A DNA stretch of 64,000 bases, taken from PZPK01 sp965230795 (GTDB taxonomy: Bacteria; Pseudomonadota; Gammaproteobacteria; Pseudomonadales; Oleiphilaceae). The translations under genes and the position numbers were made by a program. Of this stretch, positions 1-8,547 are shown one piece after another; position 1 is the stretch's first letter, and each line of letters starts with the position of its first letter. The notes under the pieces are model-generated. The model worked only from the letters and a program-made list of their open reading frames with translations, was not told the DNA's origin and did not search any database. The stretch lies in assembly GCA_965230795.1 (NCBI GenBank), contig OZ246020.1:2294001-2358000 (forward strand). The letters run 5' to 3'.

Positions 1-2
1 CC

Positions 3-350
3 ACGAATACGTTTATCCCTCGTGCGGTCACGAACCCGGGCTTAACGCTGAGAGATATGCGAATCCACAATGAGCGTGGCTTTGATACTCTGGGGAGTTT
101 CGGCTTCGCAAGTGTCGAGAGTAAGATCGGTGCCGCAGATGGTATCCTTTCTGGCCTGCACTCCAACACGCTGAACGATAATGGTGGCGATGTGGTCGAG
201 GTAGACGGTCAGGCTATTTACGATATCAACGTCAAGTGGGACTGGGATTTGCCGCATATTTCCTTTGGCGATACCGGACAATCTATCGGCCAGGTCTACT
301 TCACCGACTTCCATATTAACGACACTTCAATCGTTATTTCTGCACACTAG
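3..350 (+). CDS. C-terminal part of a secreted beta-rich hypothetical protein (5' end outside the window)
   Basis: The reading frame is open from the first bases of the window to a TAG at 348-350, so this is the 3' end of a longer gene; the ATG at 57 is probably internal. The visible ~115 residues are rich in Gly, Asp, Asn and Ile, with alternating hydrophobic residues and short Asp/Gly turns. They end in IVISAH, which looks like a beta-strand protein closing at the outer membrane or a surface repeat protein. It resembles the ends of DUF6160-type proteins of marine gammaproteobacteria as I remember them, but I cannot confirm this. No catalytic motif is visible. A hairpin follows 28 bp downstream. 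Confidence 0.5.
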   Translation, partial: TNTFIPRAVTNPGLTLRDMRIHNERGFDTLGSFGFASVESKIGAADGILSGLHSNTLNDNGGDVVEVDGQAIYDINVKWDWDLPHISFGDTGQSIGQVYFTDFHINDTSIVISAH

Positions 351-377
351 TCCGTTCACACAAGATAAATCTACTTG

Positions 378-406
378 AAACCTCTGCCCGAAAATGGCTG
401 AGGTTT
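378..406. terminator. Hairpin between convergent genes
   Basis: AAACCTC(t)GCC at 378-388 pairs with GGC(t)GAGGTTT at 396-406 around a 7-nt loop, with one T-T mismatch. It lies between the stop of the partial plus-strand gene and the stop of the minus-strand riboflavin synthase, so it could end transcription from either side. Read on the minus strand, the flanking A/T bases make only a weak U-tract. Confidence 0.5.
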
Positions 407-433
407 GGAGTAATTTGTCCGCTTTCTATCAGG

Positions 434-1066
434 TTAAAGCTGCGAGCCGTTCCCGGCTTTATCAGCAAGTACACGCTCAACGGTATCAACTATAGCCTGT
501 GTGCTGGGGTCAATTTCCAGGTTGACCCGGCTTCCTTCAGTGATATCACCAAAGGTGGTCACTGACAGTGTTTCGGGAATCAGGTGGACCTCAAAGCTTT
601 CGTCATTTACTTTGCCGAGGGTAAGGCTGCAACCGTTCAAGCCAACGAATCCTTTCTCCAGCAAATAGCGTTTGAGCATGGTCGGTGTTTCAAAAACGAG
701 AGTACAGTTTTCTTTGCTTATGATTTTATTCTGAAGTCTGACCGTTGTATGCACATGACCTGACATCAAATGACCGCCAATTTCGTCACCAATCCTTGCA
801 GCCCGCTCGAAATTGACCTGGCTGCCCTGGGACTGATCACCCAGATTGGTCTTCTCCAGGGTTTCCTTAATGACATCGAAGTTCGCCTGGCTTGTTTCCA
901 GATTAAAATCTGTGACGGTAAGGCAAGTGCCGTTAATGGCGATACTGGCACCCTGGCTTAGTCCTTCGAGGGATCCAGGGGGGAAGGCTATTACGAGCGA
1001 TTTATGTTGGTCAGAGCCTGAAATTTTTCGTATTTCGGCTTTTCCCTGTACGATTCCTGTGAACAT
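434..1066 (-). CDS. ribE: Riboflavin synthase, alpha chain
   Basis: At 210 residues this is the usual length for the enzyme that dismutates two 6,7-dimethyl-8-ribityllumazine molecules into riboflavin plus a pyrimidinedione in the cytoplasm. It starts with the family's MFTGIVQGKAEI. It contains the internal duplication of two lumazine-binding barrels, with paired ...GASIAINGTCLTV... and ...VGLNGCSLTLGKV... segments and the repeated GGHLMSGHVH-type motif. The gene stands alone here, without ribD, ribBA or ribH. It is followed 17 bp upstream, on the same strand, by a diguanylate cyclase gene that could share its transcript. I saw no FMN riboswitch in front of it. Confidence 0.96.
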   Translation of the reverse strand: MFTGIVQGKAEIRKISGSDQHKSLVIAFPPGSLEGLSQGASIAINGTCLTVTDFNLETSQANFDVIKETLEKTNLGDQSQGSQVNFERAARIGDEIGGHLMSGHVHTTVRLQNKIISKENCTLVFETPTMLKRYLLEKGFVGLNGCSLTLGKVNDESFEVHLIPETLSVTTFGDITEGSRVNLEIDPSTQAIVDTVERVLADKAGNGSQL

Positions 1067-1083
1067 AGTCTGAGTCAGATTTC

Positions 1084-2937
1084 CTATTTCATTTCATTGA
1101 GCGCTTCACCAATCACCTGGTCGCGACCATTCTGTTTGGCTTTATACAGGCATTGGTCTGCCAGATCCAGAAGCGAGGTACGGTACTCCAAACTGCCCGG
1201 GGACGGCATGGTGCTGGAGACGCCGATACTGACTGTCAGGTAGAGGTGTATTCCTCCATCACTCATTTCAATTTCCTTAAACTGCTCTCTTATTTTCTCT
1301 GCCAGGCGCAGGGCACCGTCCAGATGCGTATTGGGCAGCAGCACCGCGAACTCTTCACCACCATAACGAGCGACGGTATCGGAAGGCCGTCTGATGATGG
1401 CGCTGATTAATTCTGCTGCACGTTTTAAGCAAAAATCGCCGAAAAGGTGGCCATGGGTATCGTTGAGCTGTTTAAAATGATCAATATCGATCATCATCAC
1501 GGAAAACGGCCAATGCTCTCTCGCTGCACGCTTATATTCCCGGCGAAAGGATTGATCGAAATAGTAGCGATTCTTCAGCTGGGTAAGGCCATCGGTGACG
1601 CTCAGTGCCTTGAGACGTTCATTCGCTTCCTCGAGTTCGAGGGTGCGATCCTTGACCAGCGAATCCAGATCTTCGTTCATCCTAATCTGAACGTTGAGCA
1701 GATCATCCTGAGCTTTCACTCTCAGCTCTTTTTCCTCGTTAAGCTTGTCAGCAAATGCCAGTGATAGCAGAGACAGTTCAACAAGTGATCCAAGGGAAAA
1801 AGCATTGGTGCTGAACAAATTGGGTGAAATAATCTGGGACGATTCAAGTATATACATGCTAATAAAAAGCAGGTAACTGAACCATGCCCAAGCAAAAAAG
1901 CGTGCAGACTTCATCCCTTTTAACCAGTATTTCACACCAATATAAAACCCGGTCAGTACGGCCAGAGAGACAAGTGTGTAGGTGGCTTTTAACGCGACGT
2001 TGTAAGAAATAAAAATATTACTGAGCAAAACAAGAATGAACCCACCGACCAGCAAATTCATCCAGATGTAGTCGGCTGGCGTCGTGATGATATCCAGCCC
2101 CATGTACCTCACGATAAAGCCGATAGCGCTAACAGTTAGCAAAGTGGCAGAGAGAATGACGGCAAACTCATTGATCTCTGGTATCTGGGGCCAGAGATAT
2201 TGAAACGATAAACCCGTCAGTGTGAGTTGCAACAGAGCGCTGGCGACAATGTACACCAGATAAAAAAGGTAGCTCTTATCTTTGACGGTAAAGTAGATAA
2301 AACTGTTATAAATCAGCATGATGAGAATGGCGCCAAAATAAAGGCCGGTAAAAAAGCTGAAGGCCTTGGAAGAGTAATCCAGCTCTTCTGCGTCGCTGAT
2401 TTCGAAGGGGACTTTCATGACCCCTTGTGTCTTAATGCGAAAATAGACTTCGGTAATATCGTTACCCAGCTCAATTGGAAAAACAAAGTGGGGGCTTCTA
2501 ACGGGTCGCCTGTCAAAAGATCTTTTATCACCCGTACGATAACGGGCTACTTCCTTACCATTTGCAAAAATATAGGCATCGATATAGTCCAGGTGAGGAT
2601 ATCGAAGTTGAAGGTAATAGATGTCCCGCGAAGTTTTTGTGGATAAGAGCAGGCGGAACCAGACAGGGCGTCCAGACTGACCGAAGTTCTGCTTTCCGCT
2701 TAGATTTAATTGCCATTTGTCTTCTGGCAGCTCGCGAATCGATTCTATGGTGGCGGTCTCTGAAGCATCAAGCCGGGTCGACAGGCTCTGCAATAAGTCG
2801 GAACTGGCCGGCATCGTTCGGTGATCAACATGTAGTTGGGCGCGTTGAATGGCAGAGACAGAATTGGATACGAGTGCTAACACGAACAAAGTTGAGATAA
2901 TCGTTAGAATCCGTGCAGCCGCCCATAACGAACACAT
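1084..2937 (-). CDS. 7TM-DISM diguanylate cyclase (membrane GGDEF protein)
   Basis: The predicted inner-membrane protein makes cyclic di-GMP in response to an extracellular ligand. It has a signal peptide, a ~140-residue periplasmic beta domain of 7TMR-DISMED2 type, seven hydrophobic helices (roughly the middle 220 residues), a short coiled coil and a C-terminal GGDEF domain. The active site is intact (ARYGGEEFAVLLP). An RPSD inhibitory I-site lies five residues before it, so product feedback inhibition is expected. I chose the ATG at 2937, preceded by GGGGGT. An ATG at 3000 would add 21 residues, but a TATACT -10-like box at 3007-3012 sits immediately in front of it, leaving no leader. The nearest downstream gene is ribE. 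Confidence 0.9.
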   Translation of the reverse strand: MCSLWAAARILTIISTLFVLALVSNSVSAIQRAQLHVDHRTMPASSDLLQSLSTRLDASETATIESIRELPEDKWQLNLSGKQNFGQSGRPVWFRLLLSTKTSRDIYYLQLRYPHLDYIDAYIFANGKEVARYRTGDKRSFDRRPVRSPHFVFPIELGNDITEVYFRIKTQGVMKVPFEISDAEELDYSSKAFSFFTGLYFGAILIMLIYNSFIYFTVKDKSYLFYLVYIVASALLQLTLTGLSFQYLWPQIPEINEFAVILSATLLTVSAIGFIVRYMGLDIITTPADYIWMNLLVGGFILVLLSNIFISYNVALKATYTLVSLAVLTGFYIGVKYWLKGMKSARFFAWAWFSYLLFISMYILESSQIISPNLFSTNAFSLGSLVELSLLSLAFADKLNEEKELRVKAQDDLLNVQIRMNEDLDSLVKDRTLELEEANERLKALSVTDGLTQLKNRYYFDQSFRREYKRAAREHWPFSVMMIDIDHFKQLNDTHGHLFGDFCLKRAAELISAIIRRPSDTVARYGGEEFAVLLPNTHLDGALRLAEKIREQFKEIEMSDGGIHLYLTVSIGVSSTMPSPGSLEYRTSLLDLADQCLYKAKQNGRDQVIGEALNEMK

Positions 2938-3249
2938 AACCGACCCCCAACTAGTTTCGTGGTGCCGGGAAGGCTGTCTGTTTGGTAGTAGATAGGCCAT
3001 TTAAAGAGTATAGCCGGAGATCAAAATACTGACTTGCGATTGAATAAAAGCTGGACTTTATATAACGAGCAAGGGGGTCTGTTTGAGTATACGACAGCAC
3101 TACTGGTACTAATGGCGGTTTTCATCCATAAAGTACTGAACTTGATTGCCAGAGTCACTGTAAAATCAATCCGGGCTTCCCTAAAGAGATGTAAACACTA
3201 ACCGATACAGTAAGATAACGCTCATCCCCAGATTGTCGAGATCATATTT

Positions 3250-4224
3250 GTGGCATCCGATAAACCCAACACGAAAACCGCATCCACGACGTTTCGTGAT
3301 GTACCAACTATCGACACCTCTCAGACGATCTCAAGCAATTCCACGCCGGCCCGGCGCAAGACCATTGATCGACGGGAATCAGATAATGATTCTGCTCCCG
3401 CTGGTCTGCCGGAGCGGCGCGCTGTTTCGGACAGACGCCAAGGCATCGGTAAAAAAACAAGCGAAACGGATCAAAGCAATCCCTCAGAAAAGCGTAAAAA
3501 AACTGAAGCGGAAAAACTTCGCGAACGTAATGAAATGCGCGTTCAGCAGCATCGGAAAAAAAAGCTTCTGGCAGGATGTGAACCCGTGATGGGGATGAAC
3601 TATGACTTGCTTGCCATGGATGATTATCCTGAAAACTGGCTGGTTGCTGCAGCTCGCAGAGATCGGGATTATTGGTTGATGTTAACCGCGGTGTTTGCCG
3701 GTGTATTTGTATGCGGATTAATGAATTTATTCCCTGCCTGGATCGCCGCAAGCTGTGGGGGCTTAGCTCTGGCCTCGGCTTTGTTTGCGTTTTCACCGGC
3801 GAGAAAGTATTTCTTTTCAAGGCCAACGCTCAGGGAGTTATTGGCGCAGAGAAAAAAGATTGAGTTCAGGGCATTGAACCACATTTATTTTCTTGAAGGT
3901 GACGATGGCCTTGCTTGGCGTTGTGCGAAGATGGCCAAATACAATTCAAACCTGGGTCGTAAACTGTTTAATGGACTGATTCAGTTTTCAAGTCAGGGCA
4001 GGCTTGGAGAAGTACTTCGAGAACGAAAACACATCCGTCTCTATTTGCTGTTTATGATCGAATCGCAAAAAGCCTACAAGCGTTTGCAGAACGACTACCT
4101 CAACAATCACTTTAAAAACCTGGATCAGGGATGGGATGACACCATCAATGATGCCGAAGCTGCGCGCCTGGAATCTGAGCTGGAACAGGCTCAAGAGAAG
4201 GAGGGTAACCCGCAAAAATCTTGA
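3250..4224 (+). CDS. Membrane protein of unknown family with basic disordered N-terminus
   Basis: The 324-residue protein starts at a GTG with only weak ribosome-binding sequence. Residues 1-110 are polar and low complexity, rich in Ser, Thr, Arg and Lys, and contain an RRKTIDRR and an ERRAVSDRR motif, which suggests a flexible cytoplasmic region. Two close hydrophobic helices lie at about residues 140-182. The rest (~140 residues) is charged and helical and ends in an acidic coil. I do not recognise a family and infer no enzyme activity. It lies immediately upstream of psrA, with the psrA promoter starting near its stop codon. Confidence 0.65.
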   Translation: MASDKPNTKTASTTFRDVPTIDTSQTISSNSTPARRKTIDRRESDNDSAPAGLPERRAVSDRRQGIGKKTSETDQSNPSEKRKKTEAEKLRERNEMRVQQHRKKKLLAGCEPVMGMNYDLLAMDDYPENWLVAAARRDRDYWLMLTAVFAGVFVCGLMNLFPAWIAASCGGLALASALFAFSPARKYFFSRPTLRELLAQRKKIEFRALNHIYFLEGDDGLAWRCAKMAKYNSNLGRKLFNGLIQFSSQGRLGEVLRERKHIRLYLLFMIESQKAYKRLQNDYLNNHFKNLDQGWDDTINDAEAARLESELEQAQEKEGNPQKS

Positions 4225-4249
4225 CAAGACAGGGAATCAAACGTATGTT
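4221..4249 (+). promoter_or_regulatory. psrA promoter (sigma70-type)
   Basis: TTGACA at 4221-4226 and TATGTT at 4244-4249 are separated by 17 bp and lie 55 bp before the psrA ATG. The -35 box matches consensus perfectly. The -10 box lies inside the first of two PsrA-type operator boxes, which predicts autorepression. Confidence 0.6.
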
Positions 4250-4264
4250 TCAAACACCTGTTTA
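4238..4264 (+). promoter_or_regulatory. Two adjacent PsrA operator boxes
   Basis: CAAAC-N4-GTTTC at 4238-4251 is followed, sharing one base, by CAAAC-N4-GTTTA at 4251-4264. Both fit the PsrA consensus known from Pseudomonas, (G/C)AAAC-N2-4-GTTT(G/C); the second deviates in its last base. They cover the -10 region and the probable start of the psrA transcript, so PsrA should repress itself until long-chain fatty acids or acyl-CoA release it. The site is visible in the sequence; autoregulation is inference from the family. Confidence 0.7.
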
Positions 4265-4303
4265 GAATAGATTTACTAAATTTCACGGCAGTCTTGATTA
4301 ACC

Positions 4304-4963
4304 ATGGCCCACTCAGAAACAGTTGATCGCATTCTCGATGCGGCGGAACTCCTGTTTGCCGAAAAGGGATTTTCCGAAACGTCCCTCAGGATGATTACCA
4401 GCAAGGCAAAAGTTAACCTTGCAGCAGTCAACTATCACTTTGGTTCCAAAAATGCGCTGATCCAGGCAGTGTTTTCACGCTTCCTTACGCCTCTTAGCCG
4501 TTACATGGAGCAGGGCCTGAAAGAAATGGGCTGGGGCCAGCCCGGAGCCGCACCGCCAAAACTCGAAGATATCCTTCTTCTCTATACTCAGGCTTTGTTA
4601 AAGATACCGACTCGCCATGACAATGGCGTTTCCATATTCATGCGTCTAATGGGCCTTGCGTATACCCAGTCCCAGGGTCATTTGAGAAAGTACCTTGAAC
4701 AGGAATATTCCAGAACGTTTCGTTTGTTTATGCAATTGGTTAAGGAAAGTACGCCGGAACTAAGCAAAGAAGAGCGTTTCTGGCGGATTCAGTTTACCCT
4801 TGGTTCTGTCGCCTTTACCATGTCGAGTATTCAGCAGCTGACAGAAATACTGGAAAATAGTGGCACCGCAAAGGCTGATCCAGCCAAGGTTGTCAGTTTT
4901 CTGGTACCTTACCTGTTGGCAGGCCTTAAGGCCGACGCTGTTATCAAACCTGAATCAAAATAG
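4304..4963 (+). CDS. psrA: TetR-family fatty-acid-responsive regulator PsrA
   Basis: The 219-residue cytoplasmic DNA-binding protein has an N-terminal TetR helix-turn-helix at about residues 8-55. Its sequence, including SETVDRILDAAELLFAEKGF and LAAVNYHFGSKNALIQAVFS, is close to Pseudomonas PsrA as I remember it. The C-terminal helical domain would bind a long-chain fatty acid signal. PsrA represses beta-oxidation genes and its own gene, and activates rpoS in pseudomonads. Two PsrA-type boxes overlap its promoter here. The following genes (L,D-transpeptidase, nagZ) keep the neighbourhood known from Pseudomonas, which supports orthology. The start ATG is 40 bp after the operators. Confidence 0.88.
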   Translation: MAHSETVDRILDAAELLFAEKGFSETSLRMITSKAKVNLAAVNYHFGSKNALIQAVFSRFLTPLSRYMEQGLKEMGWGQPGAAPPKLEDILLLYTQALLKIPTRHDNGVSIFMRLMGLAYTQSQGHLRKYLEQEYSRTFRLFMQLVKESTPELSKEERFWRIQFTLGSVAFTMSSIQQLTEILENSGTAKADPAKVVSFLVPYLLAGLKADAVIKPESK

Positions 4964-4998
4964 GCCTCGGCCCATTCACGCTTGGCTGAGACTGGATC

Positions 4999-5496
4999 AT
5001 GGATACACACATGCTTAGCCTCAGCGTTTCGCTGTCAGATCAGACCCTGTCCGTCGTTGAAAACGAAGAATCCACTCACTCTTTTCCCGTTTCAACTGCC
5101 CTGAATGGTGCGGGGCAGAAGTGTGGCAGCGAATGTACGCCTACAGGATTGCATTACATACGAGCCAGGATCGGGCAGGGCCAGGCCTCTGGTGCCGTAT
5201 TTGTGGGTCGTCGTCCCACCGGCGAAATTTACACACCTGAGCTGGCTACACAATACCCGGACAGAGACTGGATACTTACTCGCATTCTCTGGTTGAGCGG
5301 ACTCGAAAAAGGACATAACAGGCTTGGGGATGTGGATACCATGCGTCGTTATATCTATATACACGGAACGCCTGACAGTGAACCCATGGGGGTGCCACGA
5401 TCCCATGGTTGTATCCGCATGCGGAATACCGACATAATCACGCTTTTCGATCTGGTCCATGTCGGAACACGAGTCTTTATCCACAATCCTGACTAG
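4999..5496 (+). CDS. L,D-transpeptidase (YkuD) family protein
   Basis: The protein has 165 residues and is almost entirely one YkuD catalytic domain. The active-site signature is present: HGTPDSEPMG followed by PRSHGCIRM, with the nucleophile Cys near residue 138 and the upstream catalytic His in IYIHGT. Family members form or exchange 3-3 peptidoglycan cross-links or attach lipoproteins. No signal peptide or transmembrane segment is visible, so how it reaches the periplasm is unclear; a cytoplasmic recycling role beside NagZ is an alternative. An in-frame ATG four codons later (5011) is another possible start. It is 28 bp upstream of nagZ and co-directional. Confidence 0.85.
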   Translation: MDTHMLSLSVSLSDQTLSVVENEESTHSFPVSTALNGAGQKCGSECTPTGLHYIRARIGQGQASGAVFVGRRPTGEIYTPELATQYPDRDWILTRILWLSGLEKGHNRLGDVDTMRRYIYIHGTPDSEPMGVPRSHGCIRMRNTDIITLFDLVHVGTRVFIHNPD

Positions 5497-5524
5497 CACT
5501 AAATGTGACATCTAAGGAACGACC

Positions 5525-6586
5525 TTGTCAGCCAAATCCCAGCAAACAAACACCGGCCCATTGATGCTTGATATTCAAGGCGCATCCTTGCTTCCCGAGG
5601 ACAGGGATCTATTGTTGAACCCATTGGTGGGCGGTCTTATCTTTTTCAGTAGAAATTATGAGAGCCCCGAACAACTGGATAATCTCGTCACCAGTATTCG
5701 AGCGTTGAGGCCGGAACTGATTTTGGCTGTGGACCAGGAAGGCGGGCGTGTTCAACGCTTCCGGGAAGGCTTTACTCGAATTCCCCCTATGGCTGCTCTG
5801 GGAAATCACTATGGAGAGCACCCGGAAGAAGCCCTGCAATGGTCTCGCGATTGGGGATGGCTGATGGCGTCTGAGTTGCTGGCCTTTGATATCGACATCA
5901 GCTTTGCTCCGGTATTGGATCTGGATTTTGGCGTTTCTTCGGTGATTGGAGACCGTGCTTTTTCCGGGGATGCTGCAGCATGTATCGCCTTAAACCAGGT
6001 TTTTATTTCCGGAATGCATGAAGCCGGGATGGCGGCCACCGGGAAACACTTTCCGGGTCATGGCGGTGTTGCTGCCGATTCTCACCTGGAATTGCCGGTT
6101 GATAACAGGTCTGCAGAAGAAATTCTTACTGGTGATATGGCTGTGTTTCGGGCGCTTATCGAGTCGGGATTGGATGCCGTCATGCCCGCTCACGTTATCT
6201 ATCCTGGTATCGATGCAGGCATGCCAGCGGGTTTTTCGAAGACCTGGATGCAGGAAATCCTGAGAAAACAGCTGGCGTTTCGAGGTGTTATATTTAGCGA
6301 TGATCTTTCGATGGCGGGCGCCGCCATGGCCGGAGGCTATGCAGAGCGCGCGGACGCTGCGATAGAGGCGGGTTGCGACATGGTACTGGTCTGTAACGAC
6401 CGTGAGGGCGCAAAGGCGGTGATCTCGCATTTTGAGCGCAATGGCGTAGACAGCTCTCATCGGATTAAACGGATGCGCCATCGTGCAGATGCGTCGTCGT
6501 TGAAGCAGAATTTGCGTGACAGTGAACGCTGGCAGTCAACTCATGCGGTTATGTCGCGCTTGATCAAAGAGGAGTTAAAAGCGTAA
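5525..6586 (+). CDS. nagZ: Beta-N-acetylhexosaminidase NagZ
   Basis: This glycoside hydrolase family 3 enzyme removes GlcNAc from anhydro-muropeptides during cell-wall recycling in the cytoplasm. Visible motifs are the loop KHFPGHG (about residues 174-180), ending in DSHLELP, and FSDDLSMAGA (about residue 259), which carries the nucleophilic Asp. The protein has 353 residues, slightly longer than the usual ~340. It starts at a TTG at 5525 preceded by AAGGAA. Its stop TAA shares a base with the ATG of the following MscS gene, so the two are translationally coupled. Confidence 0.95.
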   Translation: MSAKSQQTNTGPLMLDIQGASLLPEDRDLLLNPLVGGLIFFSRNYESPEQLDNLVTSIRALRPELILAVDQEGGRVQRFREGFTRIPPMAALGNHYGEHPEEALQWSRDWGWLMASELLAFDIDISFAPVLDLDFGVSSVIGDRAFSGDAAACIALNQVFISGMHEAGMAATGKHFPGHGGVAADSHLELPVDNRSAEEILTGDMAVFRALIESGLDAVMPAHVIYPGIDAGMPAGFSKTWMQEILRKQLAFRGVIFSDDLSMAGAAMAGGYAERADAAIEAGCDMVLVCNDREGAKAVISHFERNGVDSSHRIKRMRHRADASSLKQNLRDSERWQSTHAVMSRLIKEELKA

Positions 6587-7734
6587 TGGATCTGGCCCTA
6601 TTGAACCAATGGATTCAGGAAGCGGGTGTCGAAAACGCCAATTATCGCAATATCATTGAGATATTTATTATCGTTCTGATTACCGCCATCGCCGGCTTTA
6701 TCTCATCCAGAGTGTTCGTTCGCATTGAGCGGCAGTTTGAAAAAACCGAAAACCTCTGGGATGACAATCTTCTTCATGCAGCACGCGCGCCGGTAACGTT
6801 CGCCATCTGGTTGTTAGGTTTATCCTTCGCGGCTTATGCAGCGCAAAGTCATAGCGACTCGGATTTGTTCGGTGCCATCGCTCCGATACAGCGTATCGGT
6901 GTTATTTTTTGTCTCACCTGGTTTGTGGTTCGTTTTATTTCTGGCGCCGAACATATCGTCATCAGTCCTGATCGCATGAAAGAACCCATGGACGTGACGA
7001 CCGTTACTGCCATCGGGAAACTGCTTAGGGCTTCTGTCATTATCACCTCGGTACTCGTCGTTTTGCAGACCATGGGATACAGCGTCAGTGGGGTATTGGC
7101 TTTTGGTGGCATTGGCGGTATTGCAGTCGGGTTTGCCGCCAAGGATCTGCTTGCCAACTTTTTCGGTGGTTTGATGGTATACCTCGACAGACCGTTCAGC
7201 GTGGGCGATTGGGTGCGCTCACCTGACAAGGAAATAGAAGGCACCATTGAAAAAATCGGCTGGCGCTTAACCACCGTCAGAACCTTTGACAAGCGTCCCC
7301 TTTACGTACCCAATGCGGCTTTTACCAACATTTCAGTTCAAAACCCTTCGCGCATGAGCCACCGCAGAATCTACGAAACTATTGGTGTGCGTTACGATGA
7401 TGCCCATCGCCTGGAAAACATCATTGCACGAGTCAAATCCATGCTAGAAGAGCATGAGGGTATAGACGAAACCCAGACCCTTATCGTGAATTTTAATGCA
7501 TTCGCATCCTCATCTCTGGACTTCTTTATTTACACGTTTACAAAGACGACCAACTGGATTGAATATCATGAAGTCAAGCAGGATGTGCTCTTTAAGATTA
7601 TGCACATCATTGAAGAAGAAGGTGCTGAAGTTGCATTCCCCACTTCGACTGTGCATTTGCCTGATGTAATCGAGCACAGGCAATTAAAAGAGTTCGCCCA
7701 GTCGGAAAGTCCCGTATCTTCGGGAAAAGCGTGA
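6586..7734 (+). CDS. MscS-family mechanosensitive ion channel
   Basis: The 382-residue inner-membrane protein begins with a periplasmic/N-terminal helix and two to three transmembrane helices. The glycine/alanine-rich pore helix follows, with GIGGIAVGFAAKDLLANFF around residue 177, and then the beta (LDRPFSVGDWV) and alpha/beta vestibule domains. The family opens under membrane tension to release small osmolytes during hypo-osmotic shock. It overlaps the nagZ stop by one base and is followed four bases later by the phosphorylase gene, so the three form a tight unit. No cyclic-nucleotide-binding domain is present. Confidence 0.92.
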   Translation: MDLALLNQWIQEAGVENANYRNIIEIFIIVLITAIAGFISSRVFVRIERQFEKTENLWDDNLLHAARAPVTFAIWLLGLSFAAYAAQSHSDSDLFGAIAPIQRIGVIFCLTWFVVRFISGAEHIVISPDRMKEPMDVTTVTAIGKLLRASVIITSVLVVLQTMGYSVSGVLAFGGIGGIAVGFAAKDLLANFFGGLMVYLDRPFSVGDWVRSPDKEIEGTIEKIGWRLTTVRTFDKRPLYVPNAAFTNISVQNPSRMSHRRIYETIGVRYDDAHRLENIIARVKSMLEEHEGIDETQTLIVNFNAFASSSLDFFIYTFTKTTNWIEYHEVKQDVLFKIMHIIEEEGAEVAFPTSTVHLPDVIEHRQLKEFAQSESPVSSGKA

Positions 7735-7738
7735 GAGT

Positions 7739-8488
7739 ATGAGCATGATTGGCATAATTGGTGGTACCGGTCTGACAACGCTCAAAGGGCTGGAGATAGA
7801 TGATACGCAGTGGATAGATACCAGCTATGGCGAGCCCAGCGCGGCGATTTCCCTGGGCCGCTTCGGCAGTCAGGCAATTGCGTTTTTGGCCAGGCACGGT
7901 GAACCTCATCAAATACCACCGCATCTGGTCAACTATCGGGCGAACCTCGAAGCGCTGCGACAAAGCGGTGTGAGCCACGTTATTGCGGTCAACGCAGTGG
8001 GAGGCATTCACGAGTCGCTGGGTCCGGCAAAAATCGCTGTCCCGGATCAGATTATCGATTATACCTTTGGCCGCGAACATACCATTTATGACGATAGCGG
8101 CAAGCATCTGGAGCATGTTGACTTTACATGGCCCTATAGCGAGTCCATACGTCAGGTGCTCATTGCGGCTGCGAGGGAAAATCATATTGAAGTGATGCCA
8201 AACGGTGTTTATGGCGCGACGCAGGGTCCCAGGCTGGAAACGGCTGCTGAAATCAGAAAATACCGCCAGGAAGGCTGCGATATGGTTGGCATGACGGGCA
8301 TGCCCGAGGCATCCATTGCGCGGGAAATGGGTTTGCAGTATGGCTGTATCGCTTTGAGCGTGAATTGGGCTGCCGGCATGACAGAATCCATTATCACTAT
8401 GGAAGAAATACAGCAGGCGATTGACCAGGGTATGGATAAGGTTAAAACCATCCTGGAAAGTGCCATCAGACTATTGGATGCCGTGTGA
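7739..8488 (+). CDS. mtnP: S-methyl-5'-thioinosine/thioadenosine phosphorylase
   Basis: The 249-residue nucleoside phosphorylase has the PNP/MTAP fold: IIGGTGLT phosphate loop at the N-terminus, FLARHGEPH, VIAVNAVGGIHESLG, ATQGPRLETAAEIR and VGMTGMPEASIARE. It cleaves a methylthio-nucleoside with phosphate, salvaging the purine and methylthioribose made during polyamine synthesis. Overall sequence and position between nagZ and csiV-mfd match Pseudomonas PA3004, which prefers methylthioinosine (MTIP) over methylthioadenosine. Substrate preference here is inference. An in-frame ATG at 7745 is an alternative start. Confidence 0.92.
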   Translation: MSMIGIIGGTGLTTLKGLEIDDTQWIDTSYGEPSAAISLGRFGSQAIAFLARHGEPHQIPPHLVNYRANLEALRQSGVSHVIAVNAVGGIHESLGPAKIAVPDQIIDYTFGREHTIYDDSGKHLEHVDFTWPYSESIRQVLIAAARENHIEVMPNGVYGATQGPRLETAAEIRKYRQEGCDMVGMTGMPEASIAREMGLQYGCIALSVNWAAGMTESIITMEEIQQAIDQGMDKVKTILESAIRLLDAV

Positions 8489-8547
8489 AAGATTCCTCAC
8501 ACTGATTGGAAGCAAAAGAGGCAAAACTTTTGTCAGCAGTTCCACTG

